A DNA stretch of 64,000 nt, from positions 12,754-76,753 of the forward strand of contig NZ_JBHSCH010000017.1 in NCBI RefSeq assembly GCF_042651065.1, written 5' to 3'. Every line of letters begins with the position of its first letter. Position 1 is the first letter of the stretch. The DNA comes from Pseudoroseomonas aestuarii. Lineage in GTDB: Bacteria; Pseudomonadota; Alphaproteobacteria; Acetobacterales; Acetobacteraceae. The notes under the pieces were generated by a model. That model did no database searches and had not been told where the DNA came from. It saw only the letters and a program-made list of their open reading frames with translations. Both the position numbers and the translations under genes were made by a program. Positions 9,728-16,576 of the stretch are shown here, in pieces.

Positions 9728-10987
9728 ATGAGCCGCTGGCGCTGGCTGCTGCGCAGGCTGACACGGAAGCTCTGGTTCCGCGCCGCCTTCTTCGCCCTGC
9801 TGGCGGTGGTGACGGCGCTGTTCTCCGCCGTGGCGGCGCCCTTCATCCCCTACGAGATCACCGCCACCATCGGCGCCGAGGCGGTGGACAACATCCTCGG
9901 CATCCTGGCCAGCAGCATGCTGGCGGTGACGACCTTCTCCCTCACCACCATGGTCTCGGCCTTCTCGGCCGCCACCAGCAACGCCACGCCGCGCGCCACC
10001 CGCCTGCTGATCGAGGACCGGACGGCGCAGAACGCCATCTCCACCTTCCTCGGCAGCTTCCTCTACGCGGTGGTGGGCATCGTCGCGCTCAGCACCGGGC
10101 TGTATGGCGAGAGCGGGCGCGTCATCCTCTTCGCCGTGACGGTGCTGGTGATCGTCTGGATCGTGGTGACGCTGGTGCGCTGGATGGAGCACCTCTCCCG
10201 CCTCGGCCGGGTGGGGGAGACCACCCACCGCATCGAGACGGCGGCGCGCGAGGCGCTGCGCGAGGCGGCGCGCCTGCCGCATCTGGGCGGCCTGCCGCCG
10301 GTCATGGTGCCGCCCGCCGCCCGCGCCGTGGAGCCGGAAGGGCGGGGCTATGTGCAGTACATCGACACCGGGCTGCTCTCCGAACTGGCAGAGGAGGCGG
10401 GCGGTGCGGCGCATGTGGCGGTGCGGCCCGGCGCCTATGTGCATCCCGGCCGGCCGCTGCTGTGGCTCGACGGGCCCTTCGACGACGCGATGGCGGAGCG
10501 CCTGCGCGGCGCCTTCACCCTGGCCGAGGAGCGCTCCTACGACCAGGACCCGCGCTTCGGGCTGATCGTGCTGTCCGAGATCGGCTCGCGCGCCCTGTCG
10601 CCGGCGGTGAACGACCCCGGCACGGCGATCAGCGTCATCAATGCCGGCGGCCGGCTGCTGGCGGAATGGGCGGTGGCGATGGACCGCCCGCCCGCGGAGG
10701 AATGCCGCTACCGCAACCTGCACCTGCCCGGCTTGCAGGCCGAGGAGATGTTCGACGATTTCTTCCGCCCGCTGGCGCGCGACGGCGCGGGCGTGCTGGA
10801 GGTGGGGATGCGGCTACAGCGGACCCTGGCCATGCTGGCCGGCGCCGGCCATGGGCGCCTCGCCCCCATGGCCGCCCGGCACGCGCGGGAGGCCCTGGCG
10901 CGGGCCGACAAGGCCCTCCTGCTCCCGGCGGAGCGGGAGACGCTGCGCCGGCTGGCGGAGGCGGTGCCCGCCCCCCTTCCGGGCTGA
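9728..10987 (+). CDS. DUF2254 predicted membrane protein
   Basis: A 419-aa protein of the DUF2254 family. Four membrane segments lie in the first 150 residues (starting near LWFRAAFFALLAVV, ILGILASSMLAV, FLGSFLYAVVGIVAL and VILFAVTVLVIVW), followed by a long soluble part with the conserved HPGRPLLWLDG and SPAVNDPGTAI segments. No function is established for the family. The ATG at 9728 is preferred over an in-frame ATG at 9710 because AGGAGG (9715-9720) is 7 bases upstream of it. It converges on hisA with 6 bases between the stops. Confidence 0.85.
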   Translation: MSRWRWLLRRLTRKLWFRAAFFALLAVVTALFSAVAAPFIPYEITATIGAEAVDNILGILASSMLAVTTFSLTTMVSAFSAATSNATPRATRLLIEDRTAQNAISTFLGSFLYAVVGIVALSTGLYGESGRVILFAVTVLVIVWIVVTLVRWMEHLSRLGRVGETTHRIETAAREALREAARLPHLGGLPPVMVPPAARAVEPEGRGYVQYIDTGLLSELAEEAGGAAHVAVRPGAYVHPGRPLLWLDGPFDDAMAERLRGAFTLAEERSYDQDPRFGLIVLSEIGSRALSPAVNDPGTAISVINAGGRLLAEWAVAMDRPPAEECRYRNLHLPGLQAEEMFDDFFRPLARDGAGVLEVGMRLQRTLAMLAGAGHGRLAPMAARHAREALARADKALLLPAERETLRRLAEAVPAPLPG

Positions 10988-10993
10988 GCGGCC

Positions 10994-11716
10994 TCAGCCC
11001 CGCGCGGCGGCGATGGCGGCCTCGGGCGTGATCCGCCCATCGTAGAGGGCGCGGCCGATGATGGTGCCGGCCACCCCGCCGGCGGCGCGCAGCGCCAGGA
11101 TGTCCTCCACCCCCGCCACGCCGCCCGACGCGACGACCGGCGTGGACAGCCGCGCCGCCAGCGCCGCCGTGGCCTCCACGTTCACGCCGCCCAGCATGCC
11201 GTCCCGCTCGATGTCGGTGTGGATGATGGCGGCGGCGCCGGCATCCTCGAAGGCCAGGGCGAGGTCGAGGGCGGAGACGCTGCTCACCTCGGCCCAGCCC
11301 TCGGTCGCCACCATGCCGTCCTTCGCGTCGATGCCCACGGCCACCTGGCCGGGGAAGGCGCGGCAGGCGGCGCGGGCGAAATCCGGGTCCTTCACCGCCG
11401 CCGAGCCGAGGATGATCCGGGCGATGCCGCGCTTCAGCCAGGCCTCCACCGTCGCCATGTCGCGGATGCCGCCGCCGAGCTGAACAGGGCGGGTGGTGGC
11501 GGCCAGGATGGCGTCCACCGCCGCGGCATTGGCCGGGCGGCCGGCGAAGGCGCCGTCGAGGTCCACCACGTGCAGCCAGCCGAAGCCGGCCTTGTCGAAG
11601 GCGGCGGCCTGGGTGGCGGGGTCGCCGTAGATGGTGGCCTGTGCCATGTCGCCGCGCTTCAGGCGCACCACCTGGCCGGCCTTGAGGTCGATGGCGGGGT
11701 AGAGCGTGAAGGGCAT
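10994..11716 (-). CDS. hisA: phosphoribosylformimino-AICAR phosphate isomerase
   Basis: HisA opens the ribose of ProFAR to PRFAR in histidine synthesis. The 240-aa half-barrel-repeat protein has the catalytic aspartates D10 (PAIDLKAG) and the second in VGIDAKDGMV, and phosphate-binding QLGGGIRD and VASGGVAGVEDI. The ATG at 11716 gives the normal family length; upstream in-frame starts would only add low-complexity residues. It stands alone, away from hisF/H/B/E, between a DUF2254 gene and a divergent sugar kinase. The HisA motifs are typical, and no TrpF-like dual-function context is seen because trpF is present separately. Confidence 0.95.
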   Translation of the reverse strand: MPFTLYPAIDLKAGQVVRLKRGDMAQATIYGDPATQAAAFDKAGFGWLHVVDLDGAFAGRPANAAAVDAILAATTRPVQLGGGIRDMATVEAWLKRGIARIILGSAAVKDPDFARAACRAFPGQVAVGIDAKDGMVATEGWAEVSSVSALDLALAFEDAGAAAIIHTDIERDGMLGGVNVEATAALAARLSTPVVASGGVAGVEDILALRAAGGVAGTIIGRALYDGRITPEAAIAAARG

Positions 11717-11828
11717 GGCGCGGTCCGGAGGCTGCTGGCGGAGCGGCGGGGATAGCCCGGCCCGGCCGGGTGGTCCAGCAGCGCCGCCGCCTCTTGGCCG
11801 CGGCGTGCCGGGGCTGCATCCTGCGGCG

Positions 11829-12740
11829 ATGAAATTCCGTATCGGCATCGACCTGGGCGGCACCAAGACCGAGATCGTGGCGCTCGACCCGGCGGGCGCG
11901 GTGCGGCTGCGCCGACGCGCCGCCACGCCGCAGGATTACGACGGCATCCTCGGCCTGCTGGCCGGGCTGGTGGCGGCGGCGGAGGCGGAACTGGGCGAGG
12001 AGGGCGGCGCCAGTGTCGGTGTCGGCATCCCTGGCAGCCTCAGCCCGGCCACCGGGCTGGTGCGCAACGCCAACACCCGCTGCCTGAACGGCCGGCCGCT
12101 GGACCGCGACCTGGCGGCGGCGCTGGGCCGCCCGGTGCGCCTTTCCAACGACGCCAACTGCCTGGCGCTGAGCGAGGCGGCGGATGGCGCGGGCGCCGGC
12201 TTCGGGGTGGTGTTCGCCGTCATCCTGGGCACCGGCGTGGGCGGCGGTCTGGTGGTGGAGGGGCGGCTGATCGAGGGGCTGAACCGGGTGGCCGGCGAAT
12301 GGGGCCATACCCCCCTGCCCTGGGCGGCGCCTGGGGAGCACCCCGGCCCCGCCTGCTGGTGCGGCCAGCGCGGCTGCCTGGAGACGCTGCTCTGCGGCCC
12401 CGCCCTGGCGGCCGACTGGAAGGGGGAGGGCCAGCGCGATGCCGGCGGCATCGAGGCCGCCGCTGCGGCCGGGGATGCGGCGGCACGAGCCGCGCTGGAG
12501 CGGCACGCCGGCCGCCTCGCCCGCGCCCTGGCGGCGGTGACCAACCTGATCGACCCGGATGTGGTGGTGCTGGGCGGCGGCCTCTCCAACCTCGCCACCC
12601 TCTACGAGACGGTGCCGCGGCTGATGGCGGCGCATGTGTTCGGCGACGTGGCGCAATGCCGGCTGCGGCCGGCGCGGCATGGCGATTCCTCCGGCGTGTT
12701 CGGCGCCGCCCGGCTCTGGGACCTCCCCGGGCCGGGGTGA
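11829..12740 (+). CDS. mak: ROK-family fructokinase (Mak-like)
   Basis: ATP-dependent hexokinase of the ROK family, most like E. coli Mak, which phosphorylates fructose. The 303-aa protein has the phosphate-1 motif IGIDLGGTKTEIVAL, the catalytic Asp in RLSNDANCLALSE, ILGTGVGGG, and the ROK zinc site: the His of EWGHTPLPW plus CWCGQRGC. The C-terminal VVLGGGLSNLATLYETVP and KHGDSSG-like ending (ARHGDSSG) are Mak-specific. It starts at ATG 11829, divergent from hisA with 112 bp between. kdgD follows after 67 bp that appear to hold a promoter, so cotranscription is doubtful. Confidence 0.88.
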   Translation: MKFRIGIDLGGTKTEIVALDPAGAVRLRRRAATPQDYDGILGLLAGLVAAAEAELGEEGGASVGVGIPGSLSPATGLVRNANTRCLNGRPLDRDLAAALGRPVRLSNDANCLALSEAADGAGAGFGVVFAVILGTGVGGGLVVEGRLIEGLNRVAGEWGHTPLPWAAPGEHPGPACWCGQRGCLETLLCGPALAADWKGEGQRDAGGIEAAAAAGDAAARAALERHAGRLARALAAVTNLIDPDVVVLGGGLSNLATLYETVPRLMAAHVFGDVAQCRLRPARHGDSSGVFGAARLWDLPGPG

Positions 12741-12750
12741 ACAAGGATGG

Positions 12751-12778
12751 TTGCGCGGACAGGCATAGGACGTATGAT
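12751..12778 (+). promoter_or_regulatory. candidate promoter and operator before kdgD
   Basis: TTGCGC (12751-12756) and TATGAT (12773-12778) are spaced 16 bases apart, a plausible sigma-70 promoter with a 5/6 -10 match. Overlapping the -10 is an imperfect palindrome CATAGGACGTATG (12764-12776). Its position suggests repressor binding, as for GntR-type control of sugar-acid genes. No regulator gene lies adjacent, so this is inference. Confidence 0.4.
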
Positions 12779-12807
12779 GACCTGACAAACAGCCGGAGGA
12801 GCCGCGC

Positions 12808-13743
12808 ATGGCCCGCATGACCCCCGCCGAGATGGCGCAGCAGATCGGCAGCGGCCTGCTGTCCTTCCCCGTCACCCACTTCAGGGCGGATTTCAGCTAC
12901 GACGCCGCGCCCTACCGCGAGCATGTGGGCTGGATGCTGGGCCACGGCCCCGCCGGGCTGTTCGCCGCCGGCGGCACGGGCGAGTTCTTCAACCTCTCCC
13001 CCGCCGAGATCGCCGTGGTGGTGAAGGACGCGGTGGAGGAGGTGGGCGGCAAGGTGCCGGTGATCGCGGCGGCCGGCATGGCGACGCCGATCGCGAAGGA
13101 GCTGGCGCAATCGGCCGAGGCGGCGGGCGCCGACGGGCTGCTGCTGCTGCCGAACTACCTGGTGAACTCGGAGCAGGCGGGCCTTGCCGCGCATATCGAG
13201 GCGGTGTGCAAGAGCACCCGGCTCGGCGTCATCGTCTACAACCGCGACAACGCCATCCTGAACGAGGACACGCTGGCCGGGCTTTGCGAGCGCTGCCCGA
13301 ACCTCGTCGGCTTCAAGGATGGCGTGGGCGACATCGAGCTGATGACGCGCATCTACGCCAGGATGGGCGACCGGCTGACCTATGTGGGCGGCCTGCCCAC
13401 CGCCGAGACCTTCGCCCTGCCCTATCTGGAGATGGGCGTGACGACCTATTCCTCGGCCATCTTCAACTTCGTGCCGGAGTTCGCCAATGCCTTCTACAAG
13501 GCGGTGCGGGCGAAGGATGCGGCCACGGTCTATCAGGGCCTGCGGGAGTTCGTGCTGCCCTACATCGCCATCCGCAACCGCCGGAAGGGCTATGCGGTCT
13601 CCATCGTGAAGGCGGGCTGCGCCGCGGTGGGCCGCCCGGCCGGCCCGGTGCGCGCGCCGCTGACCGACCTGGACGCGGCGGAGATGGACATGCTGAAGGC
13701 GCTGATCGCGAAGCTGCCGAGGCCGCTCGCCGCCGCCGCCTGA
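12808..13743 (+). CDS. kdgD: 5-dehydro-4-deoxyglucarate dehydratase
   Basis: Class I aldolase-fold lyase (EC 4.2.1.41) that dehydrates and decarboxylates 5-keto-4-deoxyglucarate to 2-ketoglutarate semialdehyde, in glucarate/galactarate or oxidised uronate breakdown. The 311-aa protein shows the KdgD signature GLLSFPVTHF, the GGTGEFF loop, Y144 (YNRDNA) and the Schiff-base lysine K170 (GFKDGVGD). GGAGGAG lies 6 bases before the ATG at 12808. The enzyme using the semialdehyde is not in the window. A convergent HpaI-type aldolase (13799-14557) could act on the same class of keto-deoxy acids. DapA and N-acetylneuraminate lyase are related alternatives, but the signature favours KdgD. Confidence 0.9.
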   Translation: MARMTPAEMAQQIGSGLLSFPVTHFRADFSYDAAPYREHVGWMLGHGPAGLFAAGGTGEFFNLSPAEIAVVVKDAVEEVGGKVPVIAAAGMATPIAKELAQSAEAAGADGLLLLPNYLVNSEQAGLAAHIEAVCKSTRLGVIVYNRDNAILNEDTLAGLCERCPNLVGFKDGVGDIELMTRIYARMGDRLTYVGGLPTAETFALPYLEMGVTTYSSAIFNFVPEFANAFYKAVRAKDAATVYQGLREFVLPYIAIRNRRKGYAVSIVKAGCAAVGRPAGPVRAPLTDLDAAEMDMLKALIAKLPRPLAAAA

Positions 13744-13746
13744 ACC

Positions 13747-13790
13747 GGCAGGAAGAAGATGGGAGGCCGGGGGAATTCCTTCCCCCGGCC
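13747..13790. terminator. GAATTC-centred hairpin repeat, copy B (bidirectional terminator)
   Basis: Same family as copies at 7452, 50656 and 54730. An 11-bp perfect stem, GGCCGGGGGAA (13765-13775) with its complement (13780-13790), closes on TTCC, preceded by GGCAGGAAGAAGATGGGA. It fills the 55 bp between the convergent kdgD and aldolase stops and can serve both. Confidence 0.75.
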
Positions 13791-13798
13791 TTTCCAGT

Positions 13799-14557
13799 TC
13801 AGCCGCGCGCCGCCGCGATCTGCGTCTTGGCGCCCTGCAGCATCAGCCCGCTGTCGTTGAGGATGGTGGTGAGCTTGAAGCCCATGCCGATCATCTTCTT
13901 GGCGTAGGCGCCGGTGGCGTTGTGCAGGCCGACGGCGATGTTGCGCTTGCCGCACTCGTTCAGCAGCCGCTCGTAGATCTTCATGATCTCCGGCTCGTCG
14001 CGGTCCAGCTTCGGCGCCATGCCGAGCGAGAGGCCGAGATCGGAGGGGCCGACATAGATGCCGTCGATCCCCGGCACGTCGAGGATGGCCTCCAGGTTGT
14101 CGAGCGCCTGCTTGGTCTCGATCATCGGGATGACGGCGATGTCGCGGTTGGCGGTCTCGAAGTAGCTGCCGGCCTCGCCATAGATGCCGGCGCGGATCGG
14201 CCCGAAGGAGCGGGTGCCCTCGGGCGGGTAGCGGCAGGAGGAGACGAGCTGCTGCGCCTGCTCGGCGGTGTTCACCATCGGGCAGATGACGCCCATGGCG
14301 CCGGCATCGAGCACCTTGCCGATGATGCCCGGCTCGTTCCACGGCACGCGCACCATCGGCGTCACGCCATGCGGCTGCATGCCCTGGAAGCAGCTGACGG
14401 CGGAGAGGTAGTCCTGCACGCCGTGCTGCATGTCGACGGTCAGGCTGTCGAAGCCGGCCTGCGCCATGACCTCGGCGCTGTAGCCATTCGGGATGGCCAG
14501 CCAGCCATTGACCACGGCGCGGCCCTGCGCCCAGGCATCCTTGACCTTGTTCGGCAT
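13799..14557 (-). CDS. HpcH/HpaI-family aldolase
   Basis: Class II, metal-dependent pyruvate aldolase, 252 aa. Members cleave 4-hydroxy-2-oxoheptanedioate (HpaI) or 2-keto-3-deoxy-glucarate (GarL). Visible residues: catalytic His in TVDMQHG, Arg in MVRVPW, metal-binding Glu in IPMIETK and Asp in YVGPSDLGLSLG. Which substrate is used cannot be read from the sequence; the convergent kdgD neighbour makes a keto-deoxy sugar acid attractive. On the minus strand GGAGGAAA lies about 10-13 bases before the ATG, and a TTGACG/TAGCGT promoter candidate lies further upstream. Confidence 0.87.
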   Translation of the reverse strand: MPNKVKDAWAQGRAVVNGWLAIPNGYSAEVMAQAGFDSLTVDMQHGVQDYLSAVSCFQGMQPHGVTPMVRVPWNEPGIIGKVLDAGAMGVICPMVNTAEQAQQLVSSCRYPPEGTRSFGPIRAGIYGEAGSYFETANRDIAVIPMIETKQALDNLEAILDVPGIDGIYVGPSDLGLSLGMAPKLDRDEPEIMKIYERLLNECGKRNIAVGLHNATGAYAKKMIGMGFKLTTILNDSGLMLQGAKTQIAAARG

Positions 14558-14592
14558 TGTAATTCCGTTTCCTCCAAATCGCCGGAGACGAA

Positions 14593-14621
14593 ACGCTATG
14601 CCTGTGCCGAGGGGGCGTCAA
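14593..14621 (-). promoter_or_regulatory. candidate promoter for the HpaI-type aldolase
   Basis: Reading the minus strand, TTGACG (14621-14616) and TAGCGT (14598-14593) are separated by exactly 17 bases. The -35 matches 5 of 6 and the -10 only 3 of 6. It points toward the aldolase gene, 36 bases from its start. Confidence 0.4.
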
Positions 14622-14698
14622 CGCACCGCCGCACTGCACAGCGCGCTTTGGCGCACCACATTCGGCAGCGTGATCGCGGCAGGAATGACAGGACCGGC

Positions 14699-15754
14699 AT
14701 GGACAGCGTGACTCAGGCTCTCTTCGGCGCGGCGGTGGCGGCGGCCGGATTCCGGCGCGGCCTGGGCCGGCGCGTGGTGCTGGCGGGCGCCGCCCTGGGC
14801 ACGGTGCCCGACCTCGACGTGGTGGTGGGCTGGGTGTCGGACGGCTTCGCCACCTGGCGCCACCACCGGGGGCTGACGCATTCCATCTTCTTCGGGCCGG
14901 TGGTGGGGCCGCTGATCGGCCTCGGCTTGGCGAAATGGGAGGCGCGCCGGCGCGGCGCCGCCCCGCCCGACCCGGACCGGCTGCGCGCCTGGATCTGGCT
15001 CTCCGTGCTGGTGCTGGTGACGCACCCGCTGATCGACCTGTTCACCAGCTATGGCACGCAGCTGCTGGCACCCTTCTCGGACCACCGCTTCGCCATCAAC
15101 GCCATGCCGATCATCGACCCCGTCTACAGCCTGCCGCTGCTGGCGGCGGCGCTGGTGGCGGGGCTGTCGCGCCGGGCGGGGCGGGGCGTGGTGGCCTCGG
15201 CCCTCGCGCTGTTCTTCGTCGCCGCCTACACGCTGCACGCCTGGAGCCTCGATGCCCGCACGCGCGAGGCGGCGCGCGCCCAGCTCGCGGCGCAGGGCAT
15301 CGCCGCCACCGATGTCACCGCCTACCCGCTGCTGTTCCAGCCCTGGTACCGCCGGGTGGTGGCGGAGACGCCGGAGAGCATCCGCATCGGCTTCCACAGC
15401 ATGCTGGCGCCGCGCCCGATCGCCTGGACCGAGGTGCCGCGCCAGCGCGACCCGCGCATCGACGCGGTGGCCGCCACGCGGGAGGGGCGGCTGCTGGAGT
15501 GGTTCGCCATGGGGCATGTCGCCTGGCGGGTGCGCGATGCGGAAGGCGCCGCCGTGGTGGAGGGCGCCGACACGCGCTACGGCGCGCGGGGCGAGAGCCT
15601 GCTCGGCTTCTGGGGCATCAGCGTGCCGGTGGATGCCGCGGGGCGGCCGGGCGCGGCGCGCATCTTCGCCCGCCGCCCCGCCGCCGATGCGCGCTCCTTC
15701 TCCGCGCTGTGGCGGGGCATCACCACCGGGCGGGAGCAGGCGGAGCTTCCCTGA
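14699..15754 (+). CDS. YdjM/DUF457-like membrane-bound metal-dependent hydrolase
   Basis: A 351-aa inner-membrane protein of the YdjM (DUF457) group, annotated as putative metal-dependent hydrolases. The N-terminal half has several membrane segments and conserved histidines in HHRGLTHSIFFG and THPLIDLFTSYG, plus D-rich VPDLDVV, the expected metal site. The C-terminal 150 residues are soluble and variable. No substrate is known. AGGA sits 5 bases before the ATG at 14699. It is divergent from the aldolase gene and convergent with an acetyltransferase gene. Confidence 0.82.
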   Translation: MDSVTQALFGAAVAAAGFRRGLGRRVVLAGAALGTVPDLDVVVGWVSDGFATWRHHRGLTHSIFFGPVVGPLIGLGLAKWEARRRGAAPPDPDRLRAWIWLSVLVLVTHPLIDLFTSYGTQLLAPFSDHRFAINAMPIIDPVYSLPLLAAALVAGLSRRAGRGVVASALALFFVAAYTLHAWSLDARTREAARAQLAAQGIAATDVTAYPLLFQPWYRRVVAETPESIRIGFHSMLAPRPIAWTEVPRQRDPRIDAVAATREGRLLEWFAMGHVAWRVRDAEGAAVVEGADTRYGARGESLLGFWGISVPVDAAGRPGAARIFARRPAADARSFSALWRGITTGREQAELP

Positions 15755-15767
15755 GGCGCGGCCGCCC

Positions 15768-16217
15768 TCAGCGGGGCGGCATCGCCTTCGCCATGAAGCG
15801 GTGCGGGATGCCGGCGTCGAGGAACACCTCGCCCGAGGCGGCGTAGCCGAGCCGCTCGTAGAAGGGGATGGCGTGGAGCTGCGCCTCCAGCACGCAGCGT
15901 TCCACCCGGCGCAGCGCCGGGTCGGCCTCCACCGCCCGCATCAGCGCGGCGCCGAGGCCGGTGCCGCGCGCCTCGGCCCGCACCGCCACGCGGCCGATCT
16001 TGGCGACGCGCCCGCCCTCCCGGAACACCACCCGCGCCGTGGCCAGCGGGCGGCCCTCCCGCAGGGCGAGGAAATGCAGGGCGGTGGCGTCGTGCTCGTC
16101 CCACTCCATCTCGGGCGGGACCTGCTGTTCCTGCACGAACACCGCCTCGCGGATGGCGAGGCAGGCGTCGCGCTGCTCCGGCGTGGCGGCGCGGAGGATG
16201 TCGGGAGTCTCGGTCAT
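15768..16217 (-). CDS. GNAT-family N-acetyltransferase (ElaA-like)
   Basis: A 149-aa acetyl-CoA-dependent N-acyltransferase. The core shows VAKIGRVAVRAEARGTGLGAALM, the motif A pyrophosphate-binding loop (R-G-T-G-L-G), followed by CVLEAQLHAIPFYERLGYAASG, which is motif B with the usual Tyr. The N-terminal AIREAVFVQEQQVPPEMEWDE resembles ElaA/YjdJ-type enzymes. Substrate unknown. The start at 16217 gives a normal family length. Divergent from the small gene at 16323. Confidence 0.85.
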   Translation of the reverse strand: MTETPDILRAATPEQRDACLAIREAVFVQEQQVPPEMEWDEHDATALHFLALREGRPLATARVVFREGGRVAKIGRVAVRAEARGTGLGAALMRAVEADPALRRVERCVLEAQLHAIPFYERLGYAASGEVFLDAGIPHRFMAKAMPPR

Positions 16218-16322
16218 GGCGCCCAGCCATGCCCCGAAGCGGCGCCCCGGGGAAGGGGGGCGCGCAGCCCTTCCCGCCCCGCCGGCGTTGCTGTGGCGGA
16301 ACCCAGCAGGAGGAGCCCCGCC

Positions 16323-16514
16323 ATGCCCGAGGAGAAGCCCGACCCGATGCGGCTGCCCGCCCATGAGCGGCCCGGCAACCACACGCCCGGCCGCCCCGGC
16401 GCGCGGCCCGACCCGCGCGACCAGAAGCCCGCCTACCGCCCCGGCGAGCCGGGCCTGCAGGGTGGCCCGGCCGGCGCCGGCTCCACCGGCGGCACCGGCG
16501 GGAGCCGGGGCTGA
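16323..16514 (+). CDS. 63-residue Pro/Gly-rich hydrophilic protein
   Basis: A short gene supported mainly by a strong AGGAGGAG ribosome site 7 bases before the ATG at 16323. The product (begins MPEEKPDPMRLPAHERPGNH) is rich in Pro, Gly, Arg and Asp, has no hydrophobic stretch, and ends in a Gly/Ser-rich tail GAGSTGGTGGSRG. It looks intrinsically disordered. I recognise no family. Its stop codon is the first base triplet of a 14-bp tandem repeat. Confidence 0.6.
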   Translation: MPEEKPDPMRLPAHERPGNHTPGRPGARPDPRDQKPAYRPGEPGLQGGPAGAGSTGGTGGSRG

Positions 16515-16567
16515 GCGTCCGGAGTTGAGCGTCCGGGGCTAAGCGTCCCGGGTTGAGCATCCGGGGC
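16512..16567. repeat. 14-bp tandem repeat, four copies
   Basis: Four head-to-tail units related to TGAGCGTCCGGGGC (16512-16525, 16526-16539, 16540-16553, 16554-16567) plus a partial fifth. The array starts at the stop codon of the 63-residue gene and each unit opens with TGA or TAA. It fills the gap to the convergent export-protein gene. Confidence 0.85.
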
Positions 16568-16576
16568 TGAGCCGCC

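Noticed and set aside
10994..11716. HisA as a bifunctional PriA-type enzyme.
   Set aside because: A separate trpF is present and the protein looks like ordinary proteobacterial HisA.
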